64,000 nucleotides of DNA from Oceanihabitans iliipiscarium (GTDB taxonomy: Bacteria > Bacteroidota > Bacteroidia > Flavobacteriales > Flavobacteriaceae): the NCBI RefSeq assembly GCF_042686125.1, contig NZ_JBHUOV010000005.1, positions 92,949 to 156,948 of the forward strand, written 5' to 3'. Shown one piece after another: positions 60,493 to 64,000 of this stretch. The notes under the pieces are model-generated. The model ran no database searches. It was not told the DNA's origin and saw only the letters and a list, made by a program, of their open reading frames with translations. The position numbers and the translations under genes were made by a program. The number at the start of each line of letters is the position of its first letter. The stretch's first letter is position 1.

Positions 60493-60960
60493 ATGAAATA
60501 CTCTAGACTCACCAAAGAGCAATTTGAAGAATTGCATCAAGAGTTCATAAATTTTCTAGCAACACAATCTATTACTGCTAGTGAATGGCAAGATATAAAA
60601 ACCAACAAGCCTGAAGTTGCTGAACAAGAATTAGACGTTTTTAGTGATTTGGTTTGGGAAGGTGTGTTGAATAAAACACAATACATAGAACACATTTCTC
60701 CGCAACAAATGCATTTATTTCATCTTAATGAAGTCAATATGCATGTTATTGCTGTTCAAATTAAAAATGCGATTGACTTAACAACTAAAGCAGGTTTTGG
60801 CTGGTTGCGTGAGCATTTAATGGATGATGATGTTGAATTTTTACAAGCCAAAAAAGACTATTCAGAAGATAGAAACAAAGATAAGTTTACACTTATTCAG
60901 CAAGGTGGTGTGATTACTAAAGGGGAACTGTTCCGTTTTTTTGATAAATTAATCAACTAA
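60493..60960 (+). CDS. DUF6495-like conserved cytoplasmic protein
   Basis: A 155-residue soluble protein starting KYSRLTKEQFEELHQEFINF, with WQDIKTNKPEVAEQELDVFS and a C-terminal FTLIQQGGVITKGELFRFFD. The pattern fits DUF6495, a family confined to Bacteroidota and usually encoded after rplI. It has no signal peptide, membrane segment or catalytic motif that I recognise. It begins 18 nt after the L9 terminator tail, and its stop is 1 nt from the convergent permease gene. Confidence 0.75.
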   Translation: MKYSRLTKEQFEELHQEFINFLATQSITASEWQDIKTNKPEVAEQELDVFSDLVWEGVLNKTQYIEHISPQQMHLFHLNEVNMHVIAVQIKNAIDLTTKAGFGWLREHLMDDDVEFLQAKKDYSEDRNKDKFTLIQQGGVITKGELFRFFDKLIN

Positions 60961-60961
60961 T

Positions 60962-62203
60962 TTACTCGTAACGTAAAGATTCTATAGGATCTAGTTTTGA
61001 TGCTTTTAGTGCTGGCATTAATCCAGAAACGACGGCAACGATAAAAGCAATAGTAAAGGCGCTAAACATGGCAAACCAAGGTGTGGTAAAGTTAAAGTTG
61101 GCTAGTGTGGCAACAAGTAATCCAATTAAAACACCAAAAATAATGCCTATAATACCACCTAATTGTCCTATTATAATAGCTTCCATAAAAAACTGAAACG
61201 CAATTGTTTTTCTTTTGGCGCCTAGTGCTTTTCTTACACCTATTTCACGTGTTCTTTCTGTAACTGAAACAAAAAGAATATTCATAAGTGCTATAGATGA
61301 TCCTAATATGGTAATGATACTTATAATCCAAGCTGCATATTCTAAATAAACCGTTATTGAACCAATTCGATTAATTAAATCATCGCTACGCTCAATTCCA
61401 AAATTATTTTCCTCTATAGGATTTAATCCACGAATGTTTCTAAAGGTAATGATCGCTTCATCTTGCGCGCCTTCTAACATGTCTTTATTATCCACCATGA
61501 TACTAATTGCATAATCAATATTGGCTAAAGTAAAAATAGAACGTGCGTTTTGTATAGGAATAATAACTCGTAAGTCTTGATTGTTTCCAAAAGTGGCGCC
61601 TTTAGATTCAAGTGTGCCAATAACATTAAACTTTACACCTCTAACACTAATGGTTTTACCAATTGGGTTAACCCCTTCAAATAGCGCTTTCTTTAAATCA
61701 CTACCAATAACACAAAGGTTACTATTGTTTTTAATATCAAAAAAATTGAGTTCTCGACCTGCATCTAATTTTAGTCCTGAATTTTGAATAAAATGTTCGT
61801 TTGCACCAATTATAGTCACTTCAGGGTCTGTCTTTTTATTTTCAAATTTCACTTCTGCACTGCGTGTACCTGTAAACGATAATGATGTTTTTGTTCCAGG
61901 AAAAACATAGTTGTCTTCAAAAGCTTTGACATTTCTGTAACTAATTACAGGATTGACTTTTCGTTCTTCACCACGACCACGTCTTTGCGTCGTAAACTCG
62001 TAGCGCTGTATATTAAAGGTATTTGAACCCATTGAGGAAAAATCACTAGAAATCGTATTCTCTAAAGCTGAAACAGCACTTAAAATACCAACCAGAGCAG
62101 TAATGCCAATTGCAATAATTAAAACAGTTAAAATAGTTCGCAGTAATTGACTTTTAATAGAATCTAAGGCAATTCTTATATTTTCTCTAACGAGTGAAAA
62201 CAT
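60962..62203 (-). CDS. ABC transporter permease (FtsX/MacB-like)
   Basis: A 413-residue permease of the MacB/FtsX type. It has one membrane helix near the N-terminus (about residues 19-45), a periplasmic MacB-type core (residues about 50-280), and three helices at the C-terminus starting at about 289, 337 and 377. The block VTERTREIGVRKALGAKRKT before the third helix and the ending LKASKLDPIESLRYE are typical. It should work with a separate ATPase, which is not encoded here. Substrates of this family include lipoproteins, toxins and drugs; none can be chosen. Confidence 0.87.
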   Translation of the reverse strand: MFSLVRENIRIALDSIKSQLLRTILTVLIIAIGITALVGILSAVSALENTISSDFSSMGSNTFNIQRYEFTTQRRGRGEERKVNPVISYRNVKAFEDNYVFPGTKTSLSFTGTRSAEVKFENKKTDPEVTIIGANEHFIQNSGLKLDAGRELNFFDIKNNSNLCVIGSDLKKALFEGVNPIGKTISVRGVKFNVIGTLESKGATFGNNQDLRVIIPIQNARSIFTLANIDYAISIMVDNKDMLEGAQDEAIITFRNIRGLNPIEENNFGIERSDDLINRIGSITVYLEYAAWIISIITILGSSIALMNILFVSVTERTREIGVRKALGAKRKTIAFQFFMEAIIIGQLGGIIGIIFGVLIGLLVATLANFNFTTPWFAMFSAFTIAFIVAVVSGLMPALKASKLDPIESLRYE

Positions 62204-62365
62204 ATATTTTTAGTATTTCTAGTTTGTTGTTTTAGATAAGACTATTAAAACAGCATAAAGTTACTATAATTCTCAAATAATTATGACTGACTCTAAAATT
62301 TATGATATTTTTGTGACTGTAGAATTAATATTAATACTGATTTTCGTTTTAACGGAAAAATAAAT

Positions 62366-63736
62366 ATGGCACAAAAACCAAGTATTCCTAAAGGTACACG
62401 AGATTTTAATCCTGAACAAGTCGCAAAACGTAATTATATTTTTAATGTAATAAAGGCGAATTTTGAACGCTTTGGATTTCAACCGATTGAAACCCCAAGT
62501 TTTGAAAACTCGGACACGTTAATGGGAAAATATGGTGATGAAGGTGACCGACTGATTTTTAAAATTTTGAATTCAGGGGATTATTTATCAAAGGTAAATG
62601 ATGCACTTTATGCAACGAAAAACTCTACTAAAATAACATCAAAAATCTCTGAAAAAGCGCTACGTTACGATCTTACTGTGCCTTTTGCGCGTTATGTGGT
62701 GCAACACCAAAATGAAATTGAGTTTCCGTTTAAACGCTATCAAATACAACCAGTTTGGCGTGCAGACCGACCTCAAAAAGGACGTTTTAGAGAATTTTAT
62801 CAATGTGATGCCGATGTGGTTGGTTCAAAGTCGTTGTTTCAAGAAGTGGAATTCATTCAGCTTTATGATGCTGTGTTTTCAGATTTGAAATTAGAAGGTG
62901 TTACCATCAAAATTAATAATAGAAAAATACTATCTGGTATTGCTGAAGTTATTGGTGCCAGTGATAGGCTCATCGATTTTACTGTCGCACTTGATAAATT
63001 AGATAAAATAGGCGAGGAGAAGGTGAAAGAAGAAATGTTAAGTAAAGGAATTCCGCAAAGCGGAATAGATCAAATGCAACCTTTATTTACATTGTCTGGA
63101 ACTTTTGAAACTCAAATTGAAAGCTTAAAAACTATTCTTAATTCTTCTGAAGAAGGGCTGAAAGGGATTGAAGAATTAGAGTTTATCAATCATGCAATTT
63201 CAGAATTAAAATTGAATACAGCTAAACTTCAACTTGATGTCACTTTAGCACGTGGTTTAAATTATTATACAGGTGCGATTTTTGAAGTCTCTGCACCAGA
63301 AACTGTGCAAATGGGTTCGATTGGAGGCGGAGGACGCTATGATGATCTTACGGGAATTTTCGGACTTAAAGATGTGAGTGGGGTTGGGATTAGTTTTGGA
63401 TTAGATCGCATATACTTGGTGTTAGAGGAATTGAATTTGTTTCCGGAAACAATTAATCAATCTGTAGATGTGCTCTTTATCAATTTTGGCGATACTGAAG
63501 CTTTATTCTGCTTAAAGGCAATCAAAGCATTAAGACAGCAAGGTGTTAATGCCGAAGTCTATCCAGATGCAGCTAAAATGAAAAAACAAATGAATCATGC
63601 TAATAAGCGTAGTATTCCATTTGTGGTTTTAGTAGGCGAGGAGGAAATGAATAGTAACCTCTACACTTTAAAAGATATGATCTCTGGAGAGCAGACTAAA
63701 TTATCTTTACAAGATTTAATTTCAAGATTAAAATAA
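62366..63736 (+). CDS. hisS: Histidyl-tRNA synthetase
   Basis: A 456-residue class II aminoacyl-tRNA synthetase charging tRNA-His. Class II motifs are seen in PKPSIPKGTRDFNPEQVAKR-like start (SIPKGTRDFNPEQ), motif 2 (FKRYQIQPVWRADRPQKGRF, REFYQCDADV) and motif 3 (GVGISFGLDRIYLVL). The histidine loops LARGLNYYTGAIFEV and GSIGGGGRYDDLTG are present, and the last 100 residues form the anticodon-binding domain. A TATTTTTG element at 62306-62313 may be its promoter. Confidence 0.95.
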   Translation: MAQKPSIPKGTRDFNPEQVAKRNYIFNVIKANFERFGFQPIETPSFENSDTLMGKYGDEGDRLIFKILNSGDYLSKVNDALYATKNSTKITSKISEKALRYDLTVPFARYVVQHQNEIEFPFKRYQIQPVWRADRPQKGRFREFYQCDADVVGSKSLFQEVEFIQLYDAVFSDLKLEGVTIKINNRKILSGIAEVIGASDRLIDFTVALDKLDKIGEEKVKEEMLSKGIPQSGIDQMQPLFTLSGTFETQIESLKTILNSSEEGLKGIEELEFINHAISELKLNTAKLQLDVTLARGLNYYTGAIFEVSAPETVQMGSIGGGGRYDDLTGIFGLKDVSGVGISFGLDRIYLVLEELNLFPETINQSVDVLFINFGDTEALFCLKAIKALRQQGVNAEVYPDAAKMKKQMNHANKRSIPFVVLVGEEEMNSNLYTLKDMISGEQTKLSLQDLISRLK

Positions 63737-63738
63737 AA

Positions 63739-63765
63739 AAAGCCCAAAACATGATGTTTTGGACT
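63739..63765. terminator. Terminator between hisS and a convergent T9SS gene
   Basis: Stem CCAAAACA with TGTTTTGG and loop TGA, centred near 63752, preceded by A residues and followed by a short T-rich run. It probably ends hisS; it is weaker than the other hairpins here because the T tract is broken. Confidence 0.6.
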
Positions 63766-63808
63766 TCTAAAGTTTAGTCAACTTTAAGGTAAGGCTTTTG
63801 TATTTGTT

Positions 63809-64000
63809 TTATTTAACGAGAACCTTTTTCGAGACTTCGCCAATTTCAGTTTCTAATTTTATAATGTAAGCACCAACGCTTAAATTTTTAGTTTTTAATT
63901 CAATAGACGTACTTGTTTCAATAGTATCAAACGTCATAACGACTTGTCCAATCATGTTTATGATTTTTGCTGAATCTATTTCAACACTATTCGGATTATT
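63809..64000 (-). CDS. C-terminal end of a T9SS type A sorting-domain protein (partial)
   Basis: On the minus strand an open frame enters from the right edge and ends with TAA at 63809-63811. Its 63 visible residues, NNPNSVEIDSAKIINMIGQV and SVGAYIIKLETEIG, then KKVLVK, form most of a type IX sorting domain, although the usual YPNP start is just outside the window. The protein should be secreted; its function lies beyond the edge. Confidence 0.8.
   Translation of the reverse strand, partial: NNPNSVEIDSAKIINMIGQVVMTFDTIETSTSIELKTKNLSVGAYIIKLETEIGEVSKKVLVK

Overview
This window looks like chromosomal DNA of a marine-type member of the Flavobacteriaceae (Bacteroidota). The evidence is AT-rich sequence, promoters of the Bacteroidota type (TTG, about 19-20 nt, TAnnTTTG), hardly any Shine-Dalgarno sequences, five proteins ending in a type IX secretion (T9SS) type A sorting domain, a GlmU-like protein of the Bacteroidota kind, and lineage-restricted families (DUF4199, DUF4252, DUF6090, SatD/DUF3307). 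I see no rRNA, tRNA, insertion sequence, phage gene or CRISPR array. The genus cannot be fixed from the sequence alone.

Layout. 1-4.3 kb: the tail of a MORN/YwqK-like gene, a SCO copper chaperone, a secreted CotH protein and a YCF48-like lipoprotein. 4.3-5.9 kb: an ECF sigma operon on the minus strand. 5.9-6.2 kb: a gene-poor gap with a palindrome and a terminator. 6.2-11.3 kb, minus: lipid-exporter-like ABC protein, phosphohexomutase, GT2 glycosyltransferase, DUF4199. 11.4-20.6 kb: ribosomal proteins L31 and L34, a GlmU-like protein, a peptide-binding lipoprotein, MtaB, a hydrolase and a lytic transglycosylase. 20.7-24.4 kb: carB and a T9SS protein with a CxxCH motif. 24.5-27.3 kb, minus: DUF3307, SatD and rmuC. 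27.3-32.7 kb: a vitamin B12 uptake locus, with btuDCF-like genes on minus and a riboswitch-controlled btuB-like receptor on plus. 32.8-36.4 kb: an S41 protease and a second ECF sigma operon ending in two DUF4252 genes. 36.4-46.1 kb: purB, a heme-binding protein, GT4, cardiolipin synthase, a serine hydrolase, a sirtuin, TrmH and a VOC protein. 46.1-51.4 kb, minus: two secreted or envelope proteins, a DEAD-box helicase with a structured leader, a Cys-rich repeat lipoprotein and rdgB. 51.5-59.1 kb: acyl-CoA ligase, rlmH, nadC, a BrkB-like membrane protein, DUF2147, priA and a LytTR regulator. 59.3-64 kb: rpsF-rpsR-rplI, DUF6495, an FtsX/MacB-like permease, hisS and the tail of a T9SS gene.

Most convergent gene pairs share one hairpin with A and T tracts on its two sides, so it can terminate transcription both ways. 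The main functional unit is the B12 locus: an outer-membrane receptor under a cobalamin riboswitch faces a periplasmic binding protein, permease and ATPase on the other strand that have no visible riboswitch of their own. The two ECF modules share a layout of sigma factor, single-pass membrane protein with a likely anti-sigma role, and small exported proteins.

The signal most worth following is the array of three 28-bp repeats just before satD. In each full unit a TATTCC/GGAATA inverted repeat fills the space between successive promoter elements. This suggests a tightly repressed operon whose first product joins a nucleotide-cyclase-like region to a C-terminal helix-turn-helix. Other candidates are the structured deaD leader, the 5.9-6.2 kb gap, a two-copy Cys/His repeat lipoprotein, and a sirtuin without zinc-binding cysteines. 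The rpmH gene (20420-20581) is easily hidden by a longer overlapping frame.
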